The position numbers and the translations under genes are program-made. A DNA stretch of 64,000 nucleotides, taken from assembly GCF_004799035.1 (NCBI RefSeq), contig NZ_MWIO01000013.1, positions 159,863 through 223,862 of the forward strand, in the 5' to 3' direction. Below are positions 51,687-60,243 of this stretch, one piece after another. Under the pieces are notes generated by a model. That model made no database searches, was not told the DNA's origin, and saw nothing but the letters and a program-made list of their open reading frames with translations. The DNA comes from Rhodanobacter lindaniclasticus (lineage in GTDB: Bacteria; Pseudomonadota; Gammaproteobacteria; Xanthomonadales; Rhodanobacteraceae). Position 1 is the stretch's first letter. The number at the start of each line of letters is the position of its first letter.

Positions 51687-53309
51687 TCAACCCAGCCGGG
51701 CGAACCACGCTCCGTGACCGGGCAGTTGCAGCTTGCCGTCCTGCATCGTGCCGGCTTGCAGGCCGTGACCGTCGAGTGCGACCGGGGCACCTGGCAGCGC
51801 CGGCAAGGTCACCTCGACGGTTGAGGTGCCGAGGTTGAACACGACCAGCAGCGTCTGGCCCTGCAGTCGACGGGTGAAGGCGAGGATCGGCTCGGGCGTT
51901 TCCAGAAAGGCCATGTCGCCCCAGCGCAGCGCCGGATGCGCCTGGCGCCAGCGCATGAAGGTGCGGAAGCCGTTGAGCACGGATTGCGGGTTGTCCTGCT
52001 GTTGCGCCACGGCGCGGGCGCGATGTTCCTCGGGCACGGGCAGCCACGGCATGCCGTGGCTGAAACCGGCCTGTGCGTCCGCGTCGCTCCACGGCATCGG
52101 CGTGCGGCAGCCGTCGCGGCCCTTGAACTGCGGCCAGAACGCGATGCCGTACGGGTCGCGCAACGATTCATAGGGCACGTCCGCTTCGGTCAGCCCCAGT
52201 TCCTCGCCCTGGTAAATGCACACCGAACCGCGCAGCGAGCAGACCATCGCGGTGAACAGATTGGCCAGCTGCGCCGAGGCGTCGCCGTTGCCCCAGCGAC
52301 TGAGCACGCGCTCCACATCATGATTGGAGATCGCCCAGCACGGCCAGCCTTCGGTCATCTGCGCTTCCAGCTGGCGTACCGTGTCGCGGATGTGCGCCGC
52401 GCTGAAATCCTCGGTGAGCAGCTCGAAGCTGTAGCCCATGTGCAGGCGGCCGTGCATGGTGTACTCGGCCATCGTGGCCAGCGAATCCTCCGAGGAGATC
52501 TCGCCCAGCGCGGCCACGTCGGCATAGCCGTCCATCAGCTTGCGCAGTTCGGCCAGGAAACCCAGGTTCTCCGGCTGCGTGTTGTTGTAGTAGTGGTACT
52601 GGAACGCGTACGGGTTGGCCGGGCTGAAGCCGCGGCCCACGCGGCGCTCGCTGGGCTTGGCCGGGTTGTCGCGCAGCTGGCGGTCGTGGAAGCAGAAGTT
52701 GATCGCATCCAGGCGCACGCCGTCCACGCCCTTGTCCAGCCAGAAGCGCACGTTGTCCAGCGTGGCCGCGCGCACCTCGGGATTGTGGAAGTTCAGGTCC
52801 GGCTGCGAGGCGAGGAAGTTGTGCAGGTAGTACTGGCCGCGGCGCGGCTCCCACTGCCACGCACTGCCGCCGAACAGCGACAGCCAGTTGTTCGGCGGCG
52901 TGCCGTCGGGCCGCGCGTCGGCCCACACGTACCAGTCGGACTTGGAGTTGTCGCGGCTCTGCCGGCTTTCGCGGAACCACGCATGCTCGGCCGAAGTGTG
53001 GCTGAGCACCTGGTCGATCATCACCTTCAAGCCGAGCCCGTGCGCCTTGTGCAGCAGACGGTCGAAATCCTCCAGCGTGCCGAACAGCGGGTCGACCTCG
53101 CGGTAGTCGGCGATGTCGTAGCCGAAATCCGCCATCGGCGACTTGAAGAACGGCGCCACCCAGATCGCATCCACGCCCAGCCCGGCCACGTAGTCGAGCC
53201 GTTCGACGATGCCCGGCAGGTCGCCCACCCCGTCACCGTCGGTGTCGAGGAAGCTGCGCGGGTAGATCTGGTAGATGATGGCGCCACGCCACCACGGGGT
53301 CTCGCTCAT
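51687..53309 (-). CDS. aglA: GH13 alpha-glucosidase (Xanthomonas XgtA/AglA type)
   Basis: A 540-aa GH13 enzyme without signal peptide, so probably cytoplasmic, acting on short alpha-1,4-glucosides. Catalytic residues are D201 (GVDGVRLDAINF), E270 (DVAALGEISSED) and D331 (AISNHDVERVLSRWG). These numbers are the same as those I recall for the X. campestris enzyme XgtA (538 aa). Region I is KVMIDQVLSHTSAEHAWF. The ATG at 53309 (MSETPWWRGA) has AGGCG upstream; an in-frame ATG at 53321 lacks one. It diverges from the TonB receptor gene, with an operator-like site before each. Confidence 0.93.
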   Translation of the reverse strand: MSETPWWRGAIIYQIYPRSFLDTDGDGVGDLPGIVERLDYVAGLGVDAIWVAPFFKSPMADFGYDIADYREVDPLFGTLEDFDRLLHKAHGLGLKVMIDQVLSHTSAEHAWFRESRQSRDNSKSDWYVWADARPDGTPPNNWLSLFGGSAWQWEPRRGQYYLHNFLASQPDLNFHNPEVRAATLDNVRFWLDKGVDGVRLDAINFCFHDRQLRDNPAKPSERRVGRGFSPANPYAFQYHYYNNTQPENLGFLAELRKLMDGYADVAALGEISSEDSLATMAEYTMHGRLHMGYSFELLTEDFSAAHIRDTVRQLEAQMTEGWPCWAISNHDVERVLSRWGNGDASAQLANLFTAMVCSLRGSVCIYQGEELGLTEADVPYESLRDPYGIAFWPQFKGRDGCRTPMPWSDADAQAGFSHGMPWLPVPEEHRARAVAQQQDNPQSVLNGFRTFMRWRQAHPALRWGDMAFLETPEPILAFTRRLQGQTLLVVFNLGTSTVEVTLPALPGAPVALDGHGLQAGTMQDGKLQLPGHGAWFARLG

Positions 53310-53413
53310 TCGCCTGTCCATGCCGTTGTCGCCCGCGTGACAGCGCGCGCAGAAGCGCGTTGCCGTCGGGCCTGGCAGGCAGCTTAACGGCTGCGTTCGA
53401 ACCCGCCGCGATC

Positions 53414-53429
53414 GTGCATACGTATTCAT
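53414..53429 (-). promoter_or_regulatory. LacI-type operator before the alpha-glucosidase gene
   Basis: On the minus strand ATGAATACGTATGCAC is a near-palindrome centred on CG (ATACGTAT core), as expected of a LacI-family operator. Its first 15 bases are identical to the partner site in the opposite orientation at 53629. The regulator is not encoded in the window. Confidence 0.65.
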
Positions 53430-53628
53430 GGACGCCGGCTGTCGCTTTGCAACATGACCCTGGCGTCGAGCGTATGGACGTCCAAACGCAAACCCACCCG
53501 GCTCGCCTCGCACCGCGCCGCACCGCCGTTTTCAGGGAAATTCCGCCCGCGGCGCGAATATCGCGTCGGTGCCGCCCGGCGCGAGCACCGGCAACGCGGC
53601 GAAATGCTTTGCGACGCGCCGCAACAGA

Positions 53629-53644
53629 ATGAATACGTATGCAT
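53629..53644 (+). promoter_or_regulatory. LacI-type operator before the TonB receptor gene
   Basis: ATGAATACGTATGCAT is a 16-bp palindrome with a single mismatched pair, centred on CG. It lies 141 bp upstream of the receptor start. Together with its inverse copy 215 bp away it could bind one repressor at both promoters, possibly by looping. Confidence 0.68.
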
Positions 53645-53784
53645 GAACGGCTCGCCCTCGCGCAGCCGTCCTAACATCGGCATCACGGAATCGGTCGCCG
53701 TGTGTCCGGCGGAAGCCGGCTACAACATTCCGGCCACCATCACGATCATCAAAAAGACTTGCAGCACCCTGGGAGGGGACAACG

Positions 53785-56706
53785 GTGATACTCAAACACA
53801 ACGTGCTTGCCTTGGCGCTGGCGTCGGTCGGTTTCTGCGCATTCATTCCCGCCCACGCGGCCACCCCGCTGGCCGGGAGCGCAACCGCCGCGCAGGACAC
53901 TCAAACCCAGGACGCCCAGACTCAGGATGCGTCCGCGACCGACACCAAGGTCGACAAGGACCGCCGCCGGTCCGCCAAGGACAACGCCAAGCAGCTGCAG
54001 ACCGTCGAGGTCAGCGGCTTCATCAGCAGCATCGAGAACTCCACCGCGCTCAAGCGCAACGCCAGCAGCATCGTCGAGGCCGTCTCGGCCGAACAGATCG
54101 GCAAGCTGCCCGGCGTCAGCATCGCCGACACGCTCGGCCGCCTGCCCGGCCTGGCCGTGCAGACCGTCAGCGGTCGCCCGCAGGTGCTGACCATCCACGG
54201 CCTGGGCCCGGACTTCTCCACCGCGCTGATCAACGGCGGCCAGCAGGTATCCACCTCCAACAACCGCGACGTGCAGTTCGACCAGTATCCGTCGAGCTGG
54301 TTCGACAACGTGGTGGTGCACCTGACCCCGCAGGCCAACCTGATCGGCCAGGGCCTCACCGGCACGGTGGACATGCACACCATCCGCCCGCTGGAAAAGA
54401 GCGGCCCCGAAGCGGCGGTGAACGCGCACTACATCTGGGACGGCATGTCGCAGCTGTCCGACGGCCGCGGCGTCAGCGACAAGGGCTACAACCTCAACGG
54501 CGTGTGGGTGAACCAGTTCGCCGACCACACGATCGGCGTCACGTTGGGCGTGGACATCGAATCCAACCCCGCGCAGATCCAGCACCAGGCACCCTGGGGC
54601 TACCCGAGCGACGCCGACGGCAATGCCGTGATCGGCGGCTCGAAGAACTACGGCATCTCCGACACGATGAAGCGCCGCGGCGTGCTGGCCACCGTGCAGT
54701 GGCAGCCCAACGACCACTACACCGGCACCGTCGACCTCACCTACGACAACTTCAAGGAAGTGCAGCAGGCCAAGGGCATGGAGTTCCCGCTGTTCTGGGG
54801 CAACGCCACGCTGGCGCCCGGCAGCAACGTGCAGAACGACTTCGTGCAGAGCGGCACCTACGACGGCGTCAAGGCGGTCATCCGCAACGACTACAACAGC
54901 ACCAGCGCGCGGGTCTACAACTTCAACTGGGACAACAAGTTCACCATCAACGAGGACTGGTCGATCGACGCCAACGCGAACTATTCGCGCGCCACGCGTG
55001 ACGACATCAACCTCGAAAGCTATTCCGGCAGCGACTTCGGCGCGAACAACGGCGCCCGCGACAGCCTGGCCTTCTTCGAGCGCAACGACGGCCTGTTCTA
55101 CGTCAACCCCTCGCTGGATTACGGCAGCGGCATGGTGCTGACCGACCCGCAGGGCTGGGGCGGCGGCAACGACGTGGTGCAGGCCGGCTTCATCAACGCG
55201 CCGCACACGGTCGACTACCTGGCCAACCTGCACCTGGCGGTGGAGCGCAGCTTCTCCAGCGGTCCGTTCTCCAGCGTGGAGTTCGGCGTGGCGCACAGCA
55301 CGCGCGACAAGACCTACCACATCGACCAGAGCTTCCTGACCCTGGGCGGCGGCACGATCAGCGGCGGCAACGCCGTGCTGACCGCACCGTTCACCGGCAC
55401 CAGCTGCAGCCCGTTGTCGTGGATGGGCGTGGGCGCGCAGACCTGCTACGACCCGTTCAGCCTGCTCGCCAGCGGCACCCTGGTCAGCGTGCCTACCTTC
55501 GGCTCCTCGCTGTCGATGCCGCCGAACTGGAAGGTGCGCGAGAAGACGCTCACCCCGTACTTCCAGTTCAACCTGGATACCTACCTCGGCGACGTCAGCC
55601 TGCGCGGCAACTTCGGCGTGCAGGGCCAGCACACCTCGCAGCGCGCGGTGGGCGAGCGCGTGGCGCCGGGCAGCGCGATCACCGGCAACGCGATCACGCT
55701 GATCCCGGTGGTGGGCAGCACCAGCTACAACAAGGTCCTGCCCAGCGCCAACCTGATCTTCGGCTTCGGCAGCAATGACGACCTGCGCGTGAGCGCCGCG
55801 CGCACCCTGGCCCGCCCGCGCATGGACCAGATGAACGCCAGCCTCGGCGTCAGCGGCGACATCACCCACCTGACCAGCACCGACCCGAACCAGGCCTACT
55901 TCAGCGCCTCCGGCGGCAACGCCAAGCTCAAGCCGACCATGGCCGACAACTACAACGTCAGCTACGAGCACTACTTCTCCGGCGGCAACGGCTACGAGTG
56001 CAAGGCCACCGACGCGAAGAACTCGGACATCTGCCGCAGCGGCGGCGGCGGCTACTTCGCGCTGTCGGGCTACTACCTGAAGCTGAGCGACTACATCAAC
56101 CCGAACGCGGCCTACCTGTACGACTTCGCCTCGTTCCTGCCGTTCGGCCTGACCCCGGACCAGCAGGCCCAGCTCGGCACCACCCTGGGCACCGTCTCCG
56201 GCCCGACCAACGACGGCCACGGCTACGTGAAGGGCGCGCAGGTCACCTTGAACCTGCCGTTCAACCTGCTGACCCCGTCGCTCGACGGCCTGGGCGTGAT
56301 CTTCACCGGCAACCGCACCGCCAGCTCGCTGGTGTATGCCGGCAACAGCAACCCGATCACGGTGCCGGGCCTGTCCAAGTGGGTCGCCAACGGCACGCTG
56401 TACTACCAGCACGACGGCTTCGAGGCCCGCGTCAGCGACAGCTACCGCTCCAGCTTCCTGGGCGAGGTGTCGGGCATCAGCGCCTCGCGCATCGAGCAGA
56501 CCATCCAGGGCGGCAGCACCTACGACGCGCAGGTCAGCTACACGTTCGAGAGCGGTGCGCTGAAGGGCCTGACCCTGATCGCACAGGGTTCCAACCTCTC
56601 CAACAAGACCTTCATCACCTACCAGAACAACGACCCGCGGCAGGTGCTGACGTGGGAGCGTTACGGCCGCCGCTACGATATCGGCGTCTCGTACAAGTTC
56701 CAGTAA
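53785..56706 (+). CDS. TonB-dependent outer-membrane receptor, likely for alpha-glucosides
   Basis: A 973-aa TonB-dependent transporter. A signal peptide (VLALALASVGFCAFIPAHA) is followed by a repetitive Gln/Thr/Asp stretch (DTQTQDAQTQDAS), a TonB-box-like LQTVEVSG, the plug domain (AEQIGKLPGVSIADTLGRLP, GLTGTVDMHTIRPLE) and a 22-strand-type barrel ending in the aromatic RRYDIGVSYKFQ. The start is GTG with GGGAGGGG upstream. Its neighbours are GH13, GH31 and halogenase-like genes, which makes maltooligosaccharides or other alpha-glucosides the likely cargo; this is inference. A strong terminator follows. Confidence 0.92.
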   Translation: MILKHNVLALALASVGFCAFIPAHAATPLAGSATAAQDTQTQDAQTQDASATDTKVDKDRRRSAKDNAKQLQTVEVSGFISSIENSTALKRNASSIVEAVSAEQIGKLPGVSIADTLGRLPGLAVQTVSGRPQVLTIHGLGPDFSTALINGGQQVSTSNNRDVQFDQYPSSWFDNVVVHLTPQANLIGQGLTGTVDMHTIRPLEKSGPEAAVNAHYIWDGMSQLSDGRGVSDKGYNLNGVWVNQFADHTIGVTLGVDIESNPAQIQHQAPWGYPSDADGNAVIGGSKNYGISDTMKRRGVLATVQWQPNDHYTGTVDLTYDNFKEVQQAKGMEFPLFWGNATLAPGSNVQNDFVQSGTYDGVKAVIRNDYNSTSARVYNFNWDNKFTINEDWSIDANANYSRATRDDINLESYSGSDFGANNGARDSLAFFERNDGLFYVNPSLDYGSGMVLTDPQGWGGGNDVVQAGFINAPHTVDYLANLHLAVERSFSSGPFSSVEFGVAHSTRDKTYHIDQSFLTLGGGTISGGNAVLTAPFTGTSCSPLSWMGVGAQTCYDPFSLLASGTLVSVPTFGSSLSMPPNWKVREKTLTPYFQFNLDTYLGDVSLRGNFGVQGQHTSQRAVGERVAPGSAITGNAITLIPVVGSTSYNKVLPSANLIFGFGSNDDLRVSAARTLARPRMDQMNASLGVSGDITHLTSTDPNQAYFSASGGNAKLKPTMADNYNVSYEHYFSGGNGYECKATDAKNSDICRSGGGGYFALSGYYLKLSDYINPNAAYLYDFASFLPFGLTPDQQAQLGTTLGTVSGPTNDGHGYVKGAQVTLNLPFNLLTPSLDGLGVIFTGNRTASSLVYAGNSNPITVPGLSKWVANGTLYYQHDGFEARVSDSYRSSFLGEVSGISASRIEQTIQGGSTYDAQVSYTFESGALKGLTLIAQGSNLSNKTFITYQNNDPRQVLTWERYGRRYDIGVSYKFQ

Positions 56707-56731
56707 ACGAGCACACACCTGCTCCCCTGCG

Positions 56732-56766
56732 GGCCCCGTTGGATGGATTCAACGGGGCCTTTTTTT
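56732..56766 (+). terminator. Rho-independent terminator after the TonB receptor gene
   Basis: GGCCCCGTTG and CAACGGGGCC are perfect 10-bp arms around GATGGATT, followed by seven T. It stands 26 bp behind the stop and ahead of the halogenase-like gene, so downstream genes depend on partial read-through or another promoter. Confidence 0.92.
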
Positions 56767-56822
56767 GACAGGGGCGACCGGGCGGGTTACTGAACGCCGG
56801 GAGACGGACTGGGAACGAGGGC

Positions 56823-58331
56823 ATGCAGGCGCAACCGATCCAACGCGTGGTGATCGTCGGCGGCGGCACGGCCGGCTGGATGGCTGCCGCGCTGCTCGCG
56901 CGGGCACTGGGCAAGGCGGTGCGGATCCGCCTGGTCGAGTCCGACGAAATCGGCATCGTCGGCGTGGGCGAGGCCACCATCCCGCAGATCCGCCACATCA
57001 ACACCTTCCTCGGCATCGACGAGGACGACATGCTGCGCGCCACCCAGGGCACCTTCAAGCTCGGCGTGCAGTTGAACGATTTCGGGCGGCTGGGCGATTC
57101 CTACCTGCACGCCTTCAGCGACATCGGCCTGCCGCTGGGCCTGATCGGCTTCCACCATTACTGGCTGCGCGAGCGCCGGCGCGATCCGGCCAGCGACCTG
57201 TGGGCGTATTCGCTCAACACGCAGGCGGCGAACGAGCACCGCTTCGCGCGCATGGAGAAAGTCGGCGACACGCCGCTGGGCGGCATCAAGTACGCCTACC
57301 ATTTCGACGCCGGGCTCTACGGCCAGTACCTGCGCAAGCGCTGCGACCCGGCGGTGGTGCAACGCACCGAGGGCAAGGTGGTCGAGGTCAGGCTGCGCGA
57401 GGGCGACGGCTTCATCGAATCGGTGCGGCTGGCCAGCGGCGAGACGATCGAGGGCGATCTGTTCGTCGACTGCTCGGGCTTCCGCGGCCTGCTGATCGAG
57501 GGCGCGCTGCACGCCGGCTACGAAAGCTGGCAGCACTGGTTGCCCTGCGACCGCGCGATGGCCGTGGCCTGCGCGCGCAGCGAGCCGCTGTGGCCCTACA
57601 CCCGCGCCACCGCGCGCGCGGCCGGCTGGCAATGGCGCGTGCCGCTGCAGCACCGCACCGGCAACGGCCTGGTCTACGCCAGCGCGCACATGGGCGACGA
57701 CGAAGCGGCCGCGACCCTGCTGGCCCACCTCGACGGCGAGCCGCTGGGCGAGCCGCGCCCGCTGCGCTTCACCACCGGCATGCGGCGCAAGGCATGGCAA
57801 CGCAACTGCGTGGCGCTGGGCCTCGCCGCCGGCTTCATGGAGCCGCTGGAATCGACCAGCATCCACCTGATCCAGTCCGGCATCAGCCGGCTGCTGGCGA
57901 TGTTCCCCGACCGCCAATGCGATCCGGTGCTGGTCGACGAATACAACCGCCAGACCCGTTTCGAATACGAGAGCATCCGCGATTTCCTGATCCTGCATTA
58001 CAAGGCCACCGAGCGCGACGACACGCCGTTCTGGCGCCAATGCGCGGCCATGGACATTCCGCCCGGACTGGCGCGCAAGCTCGCGCTGTTCCGTGGCCAC
58101 GGCCAGATCTTCCGCGAGCGCGAGGAGCTGTTCACCGAGGTCGCCTGGCTGCAGGTGATGATCGGCCAGCGCATCGAGCCGCAGGCCTATCACCCGCTCG
58201 CCGACGCGCTGGGCACGGCGCAGCTGGATGGATTCCTCACCGACATCCGCACCCTGGTCGGCCGCGCTGCCGCCAGCATGCCCGACCACGCCCGCTTCGT
58301 CGCCGACCATTGCCGCGCAGGTGACTCATGA
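56823..58331 (+). CDS. FAD-dependent tryptophan-halogenase-like protein
   Basis: The 502-aa product matches flavin-dependent tryptophan halogenases. The FAD motif GGGTAGW is at 13-19, a Lys at 79 (TQGTFKLG) aligns with the catalytic Lys of PrnA, W269-x-W271-x-V-P (GWQWRVP) corresponds to WxWxIP, and E343 lies in FMEPLESTSIHL. Such genes are common in TonB-receptor carbohydrate loci of Xanthomonadales and Caulobacterales, where their substrate is unknown. The residues suggest a working flavin enzyme; halogenation itself is not proven. It is followed by a REP doublet and a secreted GH13 gene. Confidence 0.92.
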   Translation: MQAQPIQRVVIVGGGTAGWMAAALLARALGKAVRIRLVESDEIGIVGVGEATIPQIRHINTFLGIDEDDMLRATQGTFKLGVQLNDFGRLGDSYLHAFSDIGLPLGLIGFHHYWLRERRRDPASDLWAYSLNTQAANEHRFARMEKVGDTPLGGIKYAYHFDAGLYGQYLRKRCDPAVVQRTEGKVVEVRLREGDGFIESVRLASGETIEGDLFVDCSGFRGLLIEGALHAGYESWQHWLPCDRAMAVACARSEPLWPYTRATARAAGWQWRVPLQHRTGNGLVYASAHMGDDEAAATLLAHLDGEPLGEPRPLRFTTGMRRKAWQRNCVALGLAAGFMEPLESTSIHLIQSGISRLLAMFPDRQCDPVLVDEYNRQTRFEYESIRDFLILHYKATERDDTPFWRQCAAMDIPPGLARKLALFRGHGQIFREREELFTEVAWLQVMIGQRIEPQAYHPLADALGTAQLDGFLTDIRTLVGRAAASMPDHARFVADHCRAGDS

Positions 58332-58365
58332 TTGAGCAAGACCATGGGGTTGATGCAGAAGATCC

Positions 58366-58419
58366 GGCGGGCAATGCCCGCCCTACCACCATCGCGCCGT
58401 AGGGCGGGCACTGCCCGCC
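58366..58419. repeat. REP-type doublet (GTAGGGCGGG family) between halogenase-like and GH13 genes
   Basis: GGCGGGCAATGCCCGCCCTAC and GTAGGGCGGGCACTGCCCGCC, here in the opposite order to the other three doublets, flank a 12-bp spacer. It sits between two co-oriented genes. Confidence 0.82.
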
Positions 58420-58451
58420 AGCTGTTGCTGATCCAGCGAGGAGATTCACCC

Positions 58452-60038
58452 ATGTCTACACGCCTGCGCTACGCCCTGTTCGGCCTGGTCGCCCTGCTTG
58501 CCATCACCAGCCCGTTGCAGGCGACGTCACCGGAGATGTCCGGTGATGCGCCTGCGGCATCCTCCGGCGTGTGGTACGAGATCTTCGTGCGCAGCTGGGT
58601 CGATACCAACGGCGACGGCATCGGCGACTTGAACGGTGTCACCGCGAAACTCGATTACCTGCAATCGCTGGGCGTCAGCGGCATCTGGCTGATGCCGATC
58701 AATCCCTCGCCCAGCTACCACGGCTACGACGTCACCGACTACCGCGGCATCAACCCCGAGTACGGCACCCTGGCCGACTTCGACCGCCTCCTGGCCGAGG
58801 CGCACAAGCGCGGCATCAGGATCATCATGGACCTGGTGATCAACCACAGCAGCAGCGAGCACCCGTGGTTCAAGGCCGCGCGCGATCCGGCCAGCCCGTA
58901 CCACGACTGGTACCAGTGGTCGAACCAGCACACCGATCTCGACGCGATCAGCGCCACCGGTTCGCCCGCGTGGCACGCGCTGGGCAAACAGCACTATCTC
59001 GGCATCTTCGTCGACCAGATGCCGGACCTGAACTTCGACAACCCGGCCGTGCGCAAGGAGATGATCGACATCGGCCGGTTCTGGTTGAAGCGCGGCGTCG
59101 ACGGCTTTCGCCTCGACGCGGCCCAGCACGTCTATTACGACTTCGAGAGCCAGCGCCACGACCCGAAGATCCTGGCGAAGAACCTCGCCTGGTGGAGCGA
59201 GTTCCGCCATGGCATCGACAGCGTCGACCCGCAGGCCTATGTCGTCGGCGAGGTCACCCGCGACACCGAGGCCGAGCTGGCGCCGTGGTTCAAGCCGCTC
59301 AGCGGCGTGTTCAACTTTCCGCTGGCCGTGCAGCTGATCGAAAGCGCCCGCAGCGGCCAGGCCGGCAAGCTGCCCGCGCTGCTCGACGGCACCACGCAGG
59401 CCTATCACGCGGTCACCGGCAAGTACGGCGTGGACGTGCCGTTCCTGTCCAACCACGACCAGGAACGCGTGATGAGCCAGCTGCACGACAACCCGCAGCA
59501 GATGCGCATTGCCGCCGCGATGCTGCTCACGCTGCCCGGCGAGCCGTTCATCTACTACGGCGAAGAACTCGGCATGCGCGGCAATAAGCCCGACCCCGAC
59601 CTGCGCGAGCCGATGCGCTGGTATCGCGACCCGCAAGGCACCGACCAGACGCACTGGAAGGCTTTCAGTGCCGGCGACGGCCCGGACATCACCGTGCAAG
59701 CGCAGCAGGATGATCCGCACTCCCTGCTGACGCGCTATCGCGAACTGATCGGCTGGCGCCGTCACATCGGCGCCTTGCGTGATGGCGCGCTGACCACGCG
59801 CGACTTGGGCAACCCGCAATTAATCGCGTGGGAGCTGCGCGATGCGCACGGTGCAGTGCTGGTGGTGCACAACCTGTCCGGCAGCGCGCAAACCATCCGG
59901 CTCGCTGCGCACGACCTGCAACGCTATGCCGGCGTGCGCGCCCGTACCGAGGACGCGACTACGCTGGCGCAAGGTGTGCTGCACCTGCCGTCGTACGGCT
60001 CGGCGGTGCTGCAACCGGCATCGGCCAGCACCAAGTGA
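58452..60038 (+). CDS. Secreted GH13 alpha-amylase-family enzyme
   Basis: A 528-aa protein with a signal peptide (RYALFGLVALLAITSPLQA), so periplasmic or exported. The GH13 barrel carries D222 (GVDGFRLDAAQHV), E267 (YVVGEVTRDTEAE) and D336 (VPFLSNHDQERV). Region I is IRIIMDLVINHSSSEHPWF. A short C-terminal beta domain follows (LRDAHGAVLVVHNLSGSAQT). It probably trims imported alpha-glucans to shorter sugars. The ATG at 58452 has GAGGAG nine bases upstream; the open frame upstream crosses the REP doublet. Confidence 0.93.
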   Translation: MSTRLRYALFGLVALLAITSPLQATSPEMSGDAPAASSGVWYEIFVRSWVDTNGDGIGDLNGVTAKLDYLQSLGVSGIWLMPINPSPSYHGYDVTDYRGINPEYGTLADFDRLLAEAHKRGIRIIMDLVINHSSSEHPWFKAARDPASPYHDWYQWSNQHTDLDAISATGSPAWHALGKQHYLGIFVDQMPDLNFDNPAVRKEMIDIGRFWLKRGVDGFRLDAAQHVYYDFESQRHDPKILAKNLAWWSEFRHGIDSVDPQAYVVGEVTRDTEAELAPWFKPLSGVFNFPLAVQLIESARSGQAGKLPALLDGTTQAYHAVTGKYGVDVPFLSNHDQERVMSQLHDNPQQMRIAAAMLLTLPGEPFIYYGEELGMRGNKPDPDLREPMRWYRDPQGTDQTHWKAFSAGDGPDITVQAQQDDPHSLLTRYRELIGWRRHIGALRDGALTTRDLGNPQLIAWELRDAHGAVLVVHNLSGSAQTIRLAAHDLQRYAGVRARTEDATTLAQGVLHLPSYGSAVLQPASASTK

Positions 60039-60059
60039 ATCGCGAGAACCGCCACCACG

Positions 60060-60182
60060 GCAGGAGCCCGCTCGCGGGCGATGCTCTGGCTTTGCCGGAT
60101 CCCGAACCCGCCATCCTGAGCTTGTCGAAGGGCCGAATCCCGAATTCCGGCCCAAGCGCATCGCACGCGAGCGGGCTCCTGC
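60060..60182. repeat. REP-type inverted pair (AGGAGCCCGCTCG family) between GH13 and GH31 genes
   Basis: GCAGGAGCCCGCTCGCGGGC continuing GATGCT on the left is mirrored by GCATCGCACGCGAGCGGGCT continuing CCTGC on the right, with one mismatch in the core. The interior holds GAGCTTGTCGAAGGGCCGAA and CCGAATCCCGAATTCCGG, the same module found at the fliO start and near 41430. Confidence 0.82.
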
Positions 60183-60243
60183 GGGAGGGACATGGCTCCC
60201 ACGCGAACGCAAGCCTGCACCGACCCCACTGCGGAGCCCACTC

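Larger units (their letters stand above)
53310..53784. other. 475-bp divergent regulatory region between alpha-glucosidase and TonB receptor genes
   Basis: No gene is seen. The region carries two operator-like near-palindromes, listed separately, each preceded at similar distance by a TTGC-type -35 element in the direction of its own gene (TTGCAA at 53441-53436 on the minus strand, TTGCGA at 53609-53614 on the plus strand). Both sites would therefore overlap the -10 region. Confidence 0.55.

Noticed and set aside
53749..56718. A 989-codon minus-strand frame opposite the TonB receptor gene
   Set aside because: Antisense to a complete receptor with signal peptide, plug and barrel; Val/Ala/His/Gln-rich with no domain.
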